Source of the DNA: Anaerocolumna xylanovorans DSM 12503
GTDB lineage: Bacteria > Bacillota > Clostridia > Lachnospirales > Lachnospiraceae
DNA length: 64,000 nucleotides
Assembly: GCF_900143645.1 (NCBI RefSeq)
Contig: NZ_FRFD01000005.1
Coordinates: forward strand, 372,001 to 436,000
Direction: 5' to 3'
Below are positions 18,059 to 27,293 of this stretch, piece by piece; the stretch's first letter is position 1, and every line of letters begins with the position of its first letter. The notes under the pieces are model-generated. The model searched no databases. It was given only the letters and a program-made list of their open reading frames with translations, and had not been told where the DNA came from. Both the position numbers and the translations under genes were made by a program.

Positions 18059-19201
18059 ATGACAATCTATAATATATGTCCGTATATCTATTACCGGAAT
18101 GAACAGCTCCTTAAGGATACCTGTTTGGTTCCATATACATTCCATAAATTGTACGGCTATAGGGTGGTCTTGGTGACTGCTAAAAAAGAGGAATATTCAT
18201 ATCTTGAGATGCTGCCAGGGCTGGAACTTGATATTCAGCCGGCGGCAGTAAATATGGAAGAATGGACGAAGCAATGCTGTACTTATATTGAAAAAAATTA
18301 TCAAAGTATAGATATTCTTTTTTGCTTTGGATCTTACTCTATTTATACGGAAATTGTGCCCTTATATAAAAAGCTGCGGAAAGATGGAAAGGTAATACTT
18401 AAGCTGGATGCCAGCCCTGATTGGGTGGATAAGATTCCTGTAAATCGAGAGGACTATAAGAGTTTATATGAAAATTGTACGGTTATTACCTGTGAATCCA
18501 AGCGTATTAAACGGCTTTTATCCCGAAAATGGCCGTATCAGATTGACTATCTTACGAATGGCTTTTTAAGACTGGATGATAGCTGTGAGGAAAGCCGTGA
18601 AATAGATTATAGGGAAAAAGAAAATATAATTTTAACGGTTGGACGGATTGGAAGTTATCATAAGGCAAACTGGGTACTTCTGGAGGCGTTTGCTATGTGT
18701 GCGGATTGTCTTAAAGAATGGAAAGTGAAGTTGGTAGGCAGTATAGAACCTGAATTCGAATCTTATATAAAGGAATATTTTGTTAAATTTCCTGATTTGA
18801 GGAACAGGATTATCTTCACCGGCAAAATAGCAGATAAGCATTTGTTGGATAAGGAATACAGAGCAGCAAGGATATTTGCACTAACTTCTGTTTCTGAAGG
18901 AGGATCTCCCAATGTATTTGTAGAGGCGGCAAAAAGAGGATGCTATATAGTGTGCAGTGATATTGCCGCATCGGAAGAGATGACCAATGGCGGTATGTGC
19001 GGAAAAGTATTTGAAATAAATGATGTAGCTGGATTGAGTAATATATTGCTGGAAATATGTAATACCGATTTTGAAATTGTACTTAAAAATAACAGCAGAG
19101 AAATTGTAAAGTATTGTGAGAGATTTTTTAACTATGAAGTTAGCATGAAGAAGATAATGCATTTATTAGAAAGCAATGAGAGTGAAGTGAACTATGAATA
19201 G
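18059..19201 (+). CDS. Family 4-like glycosyltransferase
   Basis: A 380-residue GT-B protein. The C-terminal half has the GT4 hallmarks: an ILTVGRIGSYHKANWVLLEA strand-helix near residue 190, then IIFTGKI, and a SVSEGGSPNVFVEAAKRGC region near 280 carrying the donor-binding glutamate. The N-terminal acceptor half is diverged. The ATG at 18059 is 13 nt after a GGAGG, a long spacing. An earlier ATG at 18038 gives only seven codons and was not chosen. It overlaps the next gene by 8 bp (ATG inside the stop region), which suggests coupling. Confidence 0.8.
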   Translation: MTIYNICPYIYYRNEQLLKDTCLVPYTFHKLYGYRVVLVTAKKEEYSYLEMLPGLELDIQPAAVNMEEWTKQCCTYIEKNYQSIDILFCFGSYSIYTEIVPLYKKLRKDGKVILKLDASPDWVDKIPVNREDYKSLYENCTVITCESKRIKRLLSRKWPYQIDYLTNGFLRLDDSCEESREIDYREKENIILTVGRIGSYHKANWVLLEAFAMCADCLKEWKVKLVGSIEPEFESYIKEYFVKFPDLRNRIIFTGKIADKHLLDKEYRAARIFALTSVSEGGSPNVFVEAAKRGCYIVCSDIAASEEMTNGGMCGKVFEINDVAGLSNILLEICNTDFEIVLKNNSREIVKYCERFFNYEVSMKKIMHLLESNESEVNYE

Positions 19202-20192
19202 CTTGGAAATTTGTTTAAAGGATAAGTGTGTGGTAGTTAAAGATCACCTGCTATCAATAAAATTGCTTGATTTTAATAATAAGTATACAAACCTATGCCT
19301 TTTGCCAAGAAAAATACAGTATGAATTATACATAGAATTATGGAATCTGGTAACAAAATCCGATTTGCCAGAAAGAGAGAAAGAGATGCTATTAGTGATT
19401 CATGCTCTTTTGATCCGGTATTTTTCATCTACTGAAAGAACATTAAAGGCTGTGTTGACAGGGGATGAAGTGCTGCTAGGCCAAGTGGTTCAATATGTTG
19501 ATTTTTTTAATAGGGAAGACCTGGTATTTTCATTGCCTGTAAGCCGGAAGACCGATTATGATATGGAAGAGTTTATTCCTGCATTTATCGATTATATACA
19601 TGAAGTGGGAAATGAAATACGGAATAAATGCAATCTATTTCTGATAGATTATCGGGGATTGGGAAAAAAAGAAAGCGTAATTTTATCAGAAATAAACCAG
19701 ATATTAGATTATAAAGGGGAAATAATACTCTATCATGCACCTGAAGAAGGATTGGAATTGAGTGAATTCCAGCTTGAGGAGAAGTTTGTAATAGATAAAA
19801 ATAATACAATATACCTGCTTGAAAGTAAAAAACAATACCAGATGGGAGAAGATGAAAAAAAGCTGGTGTATCAATTCCAGGATATTATAGGAAAACTTAA
19901 TGCAGACTGGGTGGATATAGAAAACACCGTCCAAGGAATCTGTTACGAGAAGAAAGAGAAAAGATTAACGATAAAGCTGGATGCCATGATTTCACTGGTA
20001 CAAAGACTTGAGACAATAGTAACTGAAAATTTGATATTTCATTTACATAAAGATTTAAAGTTTGAAGTCAATGAACTAAAAAATACATTGTTGGATTTTC
20101 GATACGAACAAGAAGACATGGAATATTTTATGCGTATAACCGGGGTTAAAATGGAAGGTATTATGAGTTTAAAGGATGGTATCTTTTCTTGA
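19194..20192 (+). CDS. Unknown protein in glycosylation island
   Basis: I do not recognise this 332-residue protein. The middle (about residues 140-210) reads like alternating strands and helices, with hydrophobic strands CNLFLIDYRGLG, GEIILYHAPE and TIYLLESKK. This is compatible with a small alpha/beta nucleotide-binding or methyltransferase-like core, but no glycine-rich loop is visible. The last 100 residues are helical and charged, possibly a coiled coil. There is no signal peptide or membrane segment. It overlaps the preceding glycosyltransferase by 8 bp, so the two products may work together, for example as a regulatory partner. Confidence 0.6.
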   Translation: MNSLEICLKDKCVVVKDHLLSIKLLDFNNKYTNLCLLPRKIQYELYIELWNLVTKSDLPEREKEMLLVIHALLIRYFSSTERTLKAVLTGDEVLLGQVVQYVDFFNREDLVFSLPVSRKTDYDMEEFIPAFIDYIHEVGNEIRNKCNLFLIDYRGLGKKESVILSEINQILDYKGEIILYHAPEEGLELSEFQLEEKFVIDKNNTIYLLESKKQYQMGEDEKKLVYQFQDIIGKLNADWVDIENTVQGICYEKKEKRLTIKLDAMISLVQRLETIVTENLIFHLHKDLKFEVNELKNTLLDFRYEQEDMEYFMRITGVKMEGIMSLKDGIFS

Positions 20193-20253
20193 TAATAGAA
20201 TTTTTTAGTCTTGTAGTTTGAAGAAAAGTTAATTTACGGGAGTAATAAAAAGT

Positions 20254-22368
20254 ATGGACAGATTAGTACCAGTAGAATTAAAAGCAGGAATCCGCACTGC
20301 TTTGGCAGATGGGACATTGGTTCTAAATTCACCGAAGCATATGGCAACAGAGCATTTATATAAGGCAGTGGCAGGAGATCGGATTTCATTATTTTCTGAC
20401 GAGTATCTTTACGCAGTGGCTCTTTTTTCTCTTAAAAGAGATATGAAATATATTTATACATATGAATATCAGCGTGAAAGTAACTGGACTACCTATTTGC
20501 AGAATTTAACACCGGACTCCTACACAGACGAGGAATATGTATTTGAAGAAGAATGTTATTTTCGTGTTTGCTTAAAGAGAAGAGATGGGCAGGATATTAC
20601 GCTGCCAGATGCCAAAAGAGGCAGTGAAGCTTTAAGATATGAAGCAGCTAAGGAAGAGAAAAATATAAAACAATGCTTTAAAGAAGAAATTAAGAAGACA
20701 GTTCAGGATATACTTCATTTACGGAAGGACTTTTTGGCTTTTTGTGTGCTTACTGATACACACTATACAGTAAACGGAACCTGGGAGGATACGGCATTTA
20801 ACATACAAGCCATCCATGAACAGGTTCATTTTGATGAGATTATCCACCTGGGTGATGTGACAGATGGCATAACTTCTGCGAAAGTCACTTCTGACTATGC
20901 GAAAGCAGTATTGAGAGATTTACGTTCCTGCAATATTCCGGTACGTATGGTTCTAGGTAATCATGATTCTAATTATTTCCGTAACAATTCGGAAAAATTT
21001 ACGATAGAAGAGCAGATGAAGCTATATCTAAATGATGGTAATGAGCTGACTGCTCCTTATTATTATGTGGATTATCCAAAACATAATCTAAGGTGTTTGT
21101 TTCTTCATTCTTTTGATTACGAGGCCCCGATCCGTTATGGTTTTTCAGACAAAGAAGTTGAATGGGTTAGAGAAACGCTGGAAAGCATGAAAGACGGCGG
21201 AAAAGTATTGGTCTTTTCTCATGATGCCCCTTTCGCGGAGCTTGACTATTGGAGCCATTCAATACGCAACGGAGAAAGGATGATGGATGTACTGGAAGAA
21301 TTTAATTCGAAAGATAAGTTTCACATATTGGGGTATTTTTATGGACATATCCATGCAGATTCTATTTATGAAAACTGTAGCTTTCCTTTGGTATCCATTG
21401 CCTGTGCCAAGTGTGAATGTTTTGCAGGTATGAAACCGGAAGGAGCCATTGCACCGAAGCGCTGTCCTAATACTGTAACACAGGATTTATGGGATACAGT
21501 AATCCTTGACATAGAAAAAGAAAAGATTCATATGGTACGTTTTGGCGCGGGAGAAGACAGAGTGGTTGACTGTTCCAAAAAGGAAAGTATACGCAAACAA
21601 TTACTGGAGGAAAAAAGAAGAAACCGCAAAACGAAAGTTTGGGCACATCGAGGTGCATCGGCTTATGCACCGGAAAACACACTGCCGGCATTTGCGCTTG
21701 CAGTGGGGTTAGGTTCTGATGGAATAGAGTTGGATGTACAGCTGACCAAAGACGGAGTTCCTGTTGTTATTCATGACGAAGCCATAAACAGGGTTAGTGA
21801 TGGGATGGGTAATGTTTGGGATTATACTTTAGAGGAAATAAAGAGTTTTAATTTTAATATGCAATTTCCGGCTTACGGGAAAGTGGAGATACCAACACTG
21901 GAAGAGGTATACAATCTGTTGCAGGATGAAGAAGTTACCGTTAACCTTGAATTAAAAAATCATATCTATTTCTATGAGGGGTTGGAAGAAAAGGTATTGA
22001 AACTTGCCCTAAAATATAAAATGGAGGACAGGATTGTGTATTCTTCATTTAACCATTCATCCATGATACATTTAAAGAAATTGCAGGATGATGTAAAAGT
22101 AGCATTTTTGTATGGGGATGGTTTCATAGATATCGCAGGGTATGCAAGGAAAAATGGTGCTTATGCCATTCATCCGGAGATAGCAAATATAAAGTATCCA
22201 AGATTTTTAGAAGAGTGCAGGGAAAAAGATGTCAGAGTGCATGTGTGGAACGTAAATGAACGGGCTGATATAAAAAGGATGGCTGAAGCGAGAGTGGATG
22301 CTGTAATTACCAATTATCCGGATAGGGCAGGGCAGATTGTTGAAAGCTTTTCGAATGGCAAAAGGTAA
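20254..22368 (+). CDS. Metallophosphatase-glycerophosphodiester phosphodiesterase fusion
   Basis: A 704-residue, two-enzyme fusion. Residues 1-150 are an unassigned, probably beta-rich module. Residues 158-400 hold a calcineurin-like metallophosphoesterase with all signature motifs: TDTHY, HLGDVTDG, LGNHDSN, FSHDAP and YGHIHAD near 365. From about 463 to 700 follows a GDPD domain with AHRGASAYAPENT, an ELDVQLTKDGVPVVIHD metal site and the catalytic histidines. GDPD enzymes split glycerophosphodiesters to glycerol 3-phosphate plus alcohol. No signal peptide is seen, so it acts inside the cell. Among the TagD/LicD genes it may recycle or edit phosphodiester head groups; that role is inference. 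Confidence 0.85.
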   Translation: MDRLVPVELKAGIRTALADGTLVLNSPKHMATEHLYKAVAGDRISLFSDEYLYAVALFSLKRDMKYIYTYEYQRESNWTTYLQNLTPDSYTDEEYVFEEECYFRVCLKRRDGQDITLPDAKRGSEALRYEAAKEEKNIKQCFKEEIKKTVQDILHLRKDFLAFCVLTDTHYTVNGTWEDTAFNIQAIHEQVHFDEIIHLGDVTDGITSAKVTSDYAKAVLRDLRSCNIPVRMVLGNHDSNYFRNNSEKFTIEEQMKLYLNDGNELTAPYYYVDYPKHNLRCLFLHSFDYEAPIRYGFSDKEVEWVRETLESMKDGGKVLVFSHDAPFAELDYWSHSIRNGERMMDVLEEFNSKDKFHILGYFYGHIHADSIYENCSFPLVSIACAKCECFAGMKPEGAIAPKRCPNTVTQDLWDTVILDIEKEKIHMVRFGAGEDRVVDCSKKESIRKQLLEEKRRNRKTKVWAHRGASAYAPENTLPAFALAVGLGSDGIELDVQLTKDGVPVVIHDEAINRVSDGMGNVWDYTLEEIKSFNFNMQFPAYGKVEIPTLEEVYNLLQDEEVTVNLELKNHIYFYEGLEEKVLKLALKYKMEDRIVYSSFNHSSMIHLKKLQDDVKVAFLYGDGFIDIAGYARKNGAYAIHPEIANIKYPRFLEECREKDVRVHVWNVNERADIKRMAEARVDAVITNYPDRAGQIVESFSNGKR

Positions 22369-22393
22369 TTATTATGGGGAAGTATGTCGATAA
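22366..22393 (+). promoter_or_regulatory. Candidate internal sigma-28 promoter
   Basis: TAAT at 22366-22369, overlapping the stop of the preceding gene, 16 bp, then GTCGATAA at 22386-22393. The -10 box is identical to that of the flaG promoter; the spacer is one base longer than in the others. It lies in the 118 bp gap before the cytidylyltransferase fusion gene and could boost the second half of the island. Confidence 0.5.
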
Positions 22394-22486
22394 AATATAT
22401 GATGAAGTTTATTGTAACGGAAATTAATTTAGAAAGATTTTATATTCCTTTTATATCAATCATTAAGAAACTGGCAAGGAGAATCT

Positions 22487-23830
22487 ATGAAGAAAGTCAT
22501 TACATATGGTTCTTTTGATCTATTTCATGAAGGGCACTATAAATTATTGAAAAGGGCAAAAGAGCTGGGTGATTATTTAATTGTTGGAGTTACAACGGAA
22601 CATTTTGATTTGCAGCGTGGAAAATTAAATGTTGTGGATTCCTTGCTGGAACGAATAGATAATGTAAAAAAAACAGGCTTTGCTGATGAAATTATTATTG
22701 AAGACCATGAAGGTCAGAAGGAAGAAGATATAAAAAAATACGATATTGACATATTTACCCTGGGATCGGATTGGACAGGAGTGTTTGATTATCTTGGAAT
22801 TTTATGCAAGGTAATATACCTTGAAAGAACGCCGGACATATCGTCAACAATGCTCCGTAAGAGCAAATTTCCAATTATCAGGTTAGGTATCGTAGGAACC
22901 GGAAGAATTGCTCCAAGGTTTATTGCAGAAGCAAAGTATGTAAGCGGTATTCATGTACGCAGTGTTTACAATCCTCATGGAATAAATGCAAAAATATTTG
23001 GCGAAAAATATGAGATGGAATATTATTCGGCAGATTATTGGGAATTCATACATAGTATAGATGCAATATATATTGCATCTATACACGAGACTCACTTCGA
23101 GTATGCAAAGCAGGCATTAAATCATGGAAAACATGTGTTATGTGAAAAGCCTTTAGCCTTTAGTAAAGCTCAGGCGGAGGAATTATACAAAATCGCAAAT
23201 GAAAATGGGCTGATCTTAATGGAAGGCATTAAAACTGCTTATTGTCCGGGATTTGCCGAGATGATAAATGTTGCAAAAAGCGGTGTAATTGGGGAAGTCA
23301 AGGATGTTGAAGCTTGTTTTTCACGATTAACGGATCCGCAGCTTAGAGAAATGGTAGACCAGGAATATGGCGGTGCATTCTTAGAATTTGGAAGCTATAC
23401 GTTGCTGCCTATCTTTAAATTGTTGGGATGTGACTTTAAAGAAATAAAGATTGACAGTATTCTTGCAGATAATGGGGTTGACTTGTACACGAAAATTTAT
23501 TTTAATTATAATAACAGTCTTGGTCTGTCGAAAACCGGTGTGGGAGTGAAATCAGAAGGTCAGCTGATAATTGCAGGAACGAAGGGATATATTTTGGCTC
23601 CATCACCATGGTGGCTTACAAAATCTTTTGAAGTCCGTTATGAGAATCCCAATAAAGTGGACAAGTACTCACCAAAGTTTATGGGTGATGGTCTGCGTTA
23701 TGAAATAAGCGAGTTCATTTCCAGGATTAATGGCCATGGAAAACAGACATTTCGGTTAACACAGGAGGAGTCCATTGCAATGGCTGAAATCGTTGAGAAA
23801 TTTATGGAACAGCGGAGACAGGAAAATTAA
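22487..23830 (+). CDS. Cytidylyltransferase-Gfo/Idh/MocA oxidoreductase fusion
   Basis: A 447-residue bifunctional protein. Residues 1-128 are a TagD-type (glycerol-3-phosphate) cytidylyltransferase with HEGH at 14-17 and the closing ERTPDISSTMLRK motif, which binds CTP. Residues 132-447 form a Gfo/Idh/MocA NAD(P)-dependent oxidoreductase, with the IRLGIVGTGRIAPRF dinucleotide loop and the CEKPLAFS motif. Fusion of a CTP-activating enzyme to a reductase recalls Bcs1-type CDP-ribitol enzymes, where reduction makes the polyol phosphate that is then activated. Here the product would be a CDP-linked polyol or amino-polyol, a guess from architecture. A CDP-alcohol transferase-like gene lies 48 bp downstream. 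Confidence 0.87.
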   Translation: MKKVITYGSFDLFHEGHYKLLKRAKELGDYLIVGVTTEHFDLQRGKLNVVDSLLERIDNVKKTGFADEIIIEDHEGQKEEDIKKYDIDIFTLGSDWTGVFDYLGILCKVIYLERTPDISSTMLRKSKFPIIRLGIVGTGRIAPRFIAEAKYVSGIHVRSVYNPHGINAKIFGEKYEMEYYSADYWEFIHSIDAIYIASIHETHFEYAKQALNHGKHVLCEKPLAFSKAQAEELYKIANENGLILMEGIKTAYCPGFAEMINVAKSGVIGEVKDVEACFSRLTDPQLREMVDQEYGGAFLEFGSYTLLPIFKLLGCDFKEIKIDSILADNGVDLYTKIYFNYNNSLGLSKTGVGVKSEGQLIIAGTKGYILAPSPWWLTKSFEVRYENPNKVDKYSPKFMGDGLRYEISEFISRINGHGKQTFRLTQEESIAMAEIVEKFMEQRRQEN

Positions 23831-23878
23831 TGGTACAAACTCGAATAAAATAGAATAATTTCTGGCAGGGAATATAAG

Positions 23879-26410
23879 ATGAGAAAAACTATTAAGAAAA
23901 AATTAATGAATATAACCAATTCCATTGAAGAAGCCAATAAGGTTCTGACTTCGCTCTCAAATGAAAATCGGAGAGAAGAAGTTTTAGAGCTGTTGACGGA
24001 TGAGCAAATAACTGTTATACAGATGGGAAACACGATTGAGAACTCTGATGGAGAAGGGACAGAAGCAGTACGGATGTTGGAAGGTTATTGTGAAGCTGTG
24101 TGGGAGATTAGCCAGGAAGCAGACGTCACTAACAGAAGTATATTAATTCAGAATTTATCAAATTATATTCGGGATTTTAGGACGGCACTTGATAAGTTCA
24201 AAGAAACCTATAACATTGTATTTTTGCCGTATCAGGCAAGTATGTGGGACTCAATGGAAAGTATTTGGATTGCAGCGAAGGAGGAAAAGAATTGCAATTG
24301 CTATGTAATTCCTATTCCTTATTTTGAATGCAATGCCGATGGTTCTGCTGGGATTATGCACTACGAAGGGGATAGGTTTCCTGATTATGTTCCGATTACA
24401 CATTTTAAAGACTATAACCTTGCAGAGGAGCATCCTGAAGTTATCTATATTCATAATCCTTATGATGCTGCCAATAAAGTAACTAAAATTCATCCCGATT
24501 TTTATAGTTCTAAAATTAAAACATATACGGACATGCTGGTGTATATTCCGTATTTCCTTACAGGCAGTCATATGCCACAATCCCATAGTCTGCTTCCTGC
24601 GTATTTACATGCTAACAGGATTATTTTACAAAATGAATCAATGTTTAATGATATTGATTGCTTAATATCACGTGAAAAACTTGTGGCAATTGGCTCACCT
24701 AAGGTTGACAAGCTTCTGAAGCTGTGTGCGAGTTCACCGGAGATGCCAAAAGAGTGGAGAAAGTTAATTTTTAATACGAACGGCACGAAGAATAAAGTCA
24801 TTATGTATAATATCAGCGTAACAGGCCTGTTGAATTTAAAAGATAGGCTATTAAAAAAGATGGAATATGTTTTTGAAACGGCTAAAAGAGCAAAGGGGAT
24901 TGTACTGTTGTGGAGACCACATCCTCTATTAGAAGCGACTCTGCAGTCCATGACTCCAGAATTATATGGAGAGTATAACAGACTTAAAGAGATGTTTATA
25001 GGAGAAGCTATTGGAATATATGATAATACCTCAAATCCAGAACTATCTGTAGCATTATCGGATGCATATATAGGAGAAGTTACGTCATCTATGGTAGATA
25101 TGTTTGAAGTTACAGGTAAACCGATTTTTATTTTAGATGGTAATATTATGGGTGAGGTACCGGACATATCGGATGAAGAAATGAAAGCGTTATCCGTTTA
25201 TGACATTATTTTGGGAGAAAATGTGGGGTGGTTTGTAAGCAAAAAATATCAGGCGGTATGTGAAATGGATTTGGAAACAGGTAATGTGGAAATCCTTACA
25301 AGGATACCGGATACAGAAATGAAAGAAATTGACTTGTATCGTTATATTCAAAAAAGAGGGAATAAAATATATTTATCGCCTTTACGTGCGAAAGATATGT
25401 GCTTATACAATATAGACAGTAAGATTTTAAAAAAAATCTACTTCCCAGATCCAGAAAGTATGAATTTCATCGATTTGGATTTTTATGAGAACGAAATCAT
25501 CCTAAAGCCTAGTGGACATAATGGCATTGCGAGATATAATGAACAGACAGAGCGCTTTAACCGTATTAACGGCTTTATGGATGAGTATAAGAGGCGTTGC
25601 AACAAATATAGTATGGAAAAGCCTGCATTTGTTGGCAGAATGAAAAGAACAGGCAATATTATCTGGCTTCCATGCGCACAAAGCAATGGTGTTATTAAAT
25701 ATAATCTGGATGATGATTCATGGGAATATTTTGAAGTTGGAAGCAAGGACAATACCTACAATGATATAGAAATTGTAGAAGATTACGCATGGTTATTGCC
25801 ATATCATAGCAGTAAAATAGTAAGGTGGAGTATTATCACAAACCAATATGAAGAATACGATGGATACTTAGAGTGGGTTAATCAAAGCGGGAAGGAAATG
25901 CTGCAAATATTTGGCTGGTGGTATCGGTTTGAAAGTAAACTGTATGCTTTCCCAATACAGGGAGAATGCATCGTGGAGATTGATTTAGAAAATGCTACAT
26001 TCAAACCGTTTATAATAGAGGTTCAATGTAGTATAGCAGATAGGAAGTTTACACTTTTTAGGTCATGGGGAAATATTGAGATGGTGCGTGAATTTGATGA
26101 TGACCTTTATGTAATGCTGGCTTATGATGAAAGCTTACTGGTTTTAAATAAAAAAGATATGAGTGTAAAACGAAAGATAAAAGTGCGTTTATCAGATAAA
26201 AGCTTTAGAAAAATACAGGATGAAATGTTTGTACCTGCGGTTAATAATGGAAGTGGTTCTTTGATAACGAATGAGAACGAAGAATACCGTTCTTTAACAT
26301 ATTATTTTGAATACATTAAAAACTTACCAGAAAATGAAGCAAAAAGAAGGCCTATAACACAAAATGAAAGTATAGGAAAGCGTATCCACGAATATATAAA
26401 AACTCAATAA
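23879..26410 (+). CDS. CDP-glycerol glycerophosphotransferase-like protein with propeller-like C-terminus
   Basis: This 843-residue protein has a helical start (about 1-100), then a region resembling CDP-glycerol glycerophosphotransferases (TagF/TagB type), with YIHNPYD near 195, ILLWRPHPLLE-like WRPHP near 345 and SDAYIGEVTSSMVDMFEVTG near 395. Members transfer polyol phosphates from CDP donors. From about 460 to 810 run repeated four-strand units with short W/Y/D-rich turns, for example IIWLPCAQSNGVIKYNLDDD and AWLLPYHSSKIVRW. These look like blades of a beta-propeller. The neighbouring cytidylyltransferase would supply its donor. No membrane segment is visible. The fusion is unusual; the propeller is inferred. 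Confidence 0.72.
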   Translation: MRKTIKKKLMNITNSIEEANKVLTSLSNENRREEVLELLTDEQITVIQMGNTIENSDGEGTEAVRMLEGYCEAVWEISQEADVTNRSILIQNLSNYIRDFRTALDKFKETYNIVFLPYQASMWDSMESIWIAAKEEKNCNCYVIPIPYFECNADGSAGIMHYEGDRFPDYVPITHFKDYNLAEEHPEVIYIHNPYDAANKVTKIHPDFYSSKIKTYTDMLVYIPYFLTGSHMPQSHSLLPAYLHANRIILQNESMFNDIDCLISREKLVAIGSPKVDKLLKLCASSPEMPKEWRKLIFNTNGTKNKVIMYNISVTGLLNLKDRLLKKMEYVFETAKRAKGIVLLWRPHPLLEATLQSMTPELYGEYNRLKEMFIGEAIGIYDNTSNPELSVALSDAYIGEVTSSMVDMFEVTGKPIFILDGNIMGEVPDISDEEMKALSVYDIILGENVGWFVSKKYQAVCEMDLETGNVEILTRIPDTEMKEIDLYRYIQKRGNKIYLSPLRAKDMCLYNIDSKILKKIYFPDPESMNFIDLDFYENEIILKPSGHNGIARYNEQTERFNRINGFMDEYKRRCNKYSMEKPAFVGRMKRTGNIIWLPCAQSNGVIKYNLDDDSWEYFEVGSKDNTYNDIEIVEDYAWLLPYHSSKIVRWSIITNQYEEYDGYLEWVNQSGKEMLQIFGWWYRFESKLYAFPIQGECIVEIDLENATFKPFIIEVQCSIADRKFTLFRSWGNIEMVREFDDDLYVMLAYDESLLVLNKKDMSVKRKIKVRLSDKSFRKIQDEMFVPAVNNGSGSLITNENEEYRSLTYYFEYIKNLPENEAKRRPITQNESIGKRIHEYIKTQ

Positions 26411-26431
26411 TGGAACAGGGAGGAACTGCTC

Positions 26432-27271
26432 GTGCAGGATATAAAGGCTAATAGAATGGGATATAAAATCTCAGAAGATGAATTGCGCCAAATACAGGTT
26501 ATTCAGCTGGAACTTATTATTGAACTGGACCGCATTTGTAAGAAATGTGGAATTAAATATAATATAGTTGGCGGCACTATGCTGGGGGCAGCGAGATGTG
26601 GCGGATATATTCCATGGGATGACGATGCGGACATAGGGTTCCTAAGACAAGAGTATGAAAAATTCCGTAAAGCATGTAAATCGGAATTGGATAAATCCCG
26701 CTTTTATTTTCAGGATTATCGTAATACCAAAGGGTATCGCTGGGGTTATGGGAAACTAAGAAGAAAAGATACTAAGTTTGTTCGTCTGTATCAGGAGGAC
26801 ATGCCATATGAACAAGGGATTTTTATTGACATTATGCCTTTTGATAGCATACCGGATAATATTCTTATAAGGAAAATACATTTTTTTGAGTGCTTTCTTT
26901 ACAGGAAGGCTTTTTGGGCCAGAATAGGTAAAAATCAGTCAGTTGGTTTGGAAAGACTGGCCTACTTGATATTAGATAAGATTCCTGAAAAAAGATTGTA
27001 TAAATCATACAATAGATTTATCAGTCACTGGACCGGAAAAGAAGCAAAAGAAGTTCGAATTCTTACATTTCCTACCCCAAGGGGAAAATACGGATATGAT
27101 ATAAGATGGTATACAGAATTAAGTGAGATAGAGTTTGAAGGACTAATGCTCCCATGTGCAGTTGATTATGATGGTTATCTGAAATACAAGTATGGAAATT
27201 ATATGGAATTGCCGCCTATAGAAAAACGCAAGACTCATCCGGTTTCAGAATTAAAACTTCTGGATATTTAG
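26432..27271 (+). CDS. LicD family phosphotransferase
   Basis: LicD proteins are nucleotidyltransferase-fold enzymes that move phosphocholine or other phospho-alcohols from CDP donors onto glycans. The 279-residue protein has the family core: VGGTMLGAARCGGYIPWDDD at 46-65, including the metal-binding aspartates, then QGIFIDIMPFDSIP near residue 125. It starts at GTG 26432, with GGGAGG 8 nt upstream. The gene 22 bp downstream encodes a cytidylyltransferase, so donor and transferase are side by side. The transferred group is unknown, since no choline kinase or choline transporter is seen in the window. Confidence 0.88.
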   Translation: MQDIKANRMGYKISEDELRQIQVIQLELIIELDRICKKCGIKYNIVGGTMLGAARCGGYIPWDDDADIGFLRQEYEKFRKACKSELDKSRFYFQDYRNTKGYRWGYGKLRRKDTKFVRLYQEDMPYEQGIFIDIMPFDSIPDNILIRKIHFFECFLYRKAFWARIGKNQSVGLERLAYLILDKIPEKRLYKSYNRFISHWTGKEAKEVRILTFPTPRGKYGYDIRWYTELSEIEFEGLMLPCAVDYDGYLKYKYGNYMELPPIEKRKTHPVSELKLLDI

Positions 27272-27293
27272 AGTAGATATATGAGGATAGAAT

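Noticed and set aside
24251..25167. Long minus-strand ORFs opposite the 23879 gene
   Set aside because: They are shadows of the plus-strand coding sequence, lack ribosome-binding sites and resemble no protein family.
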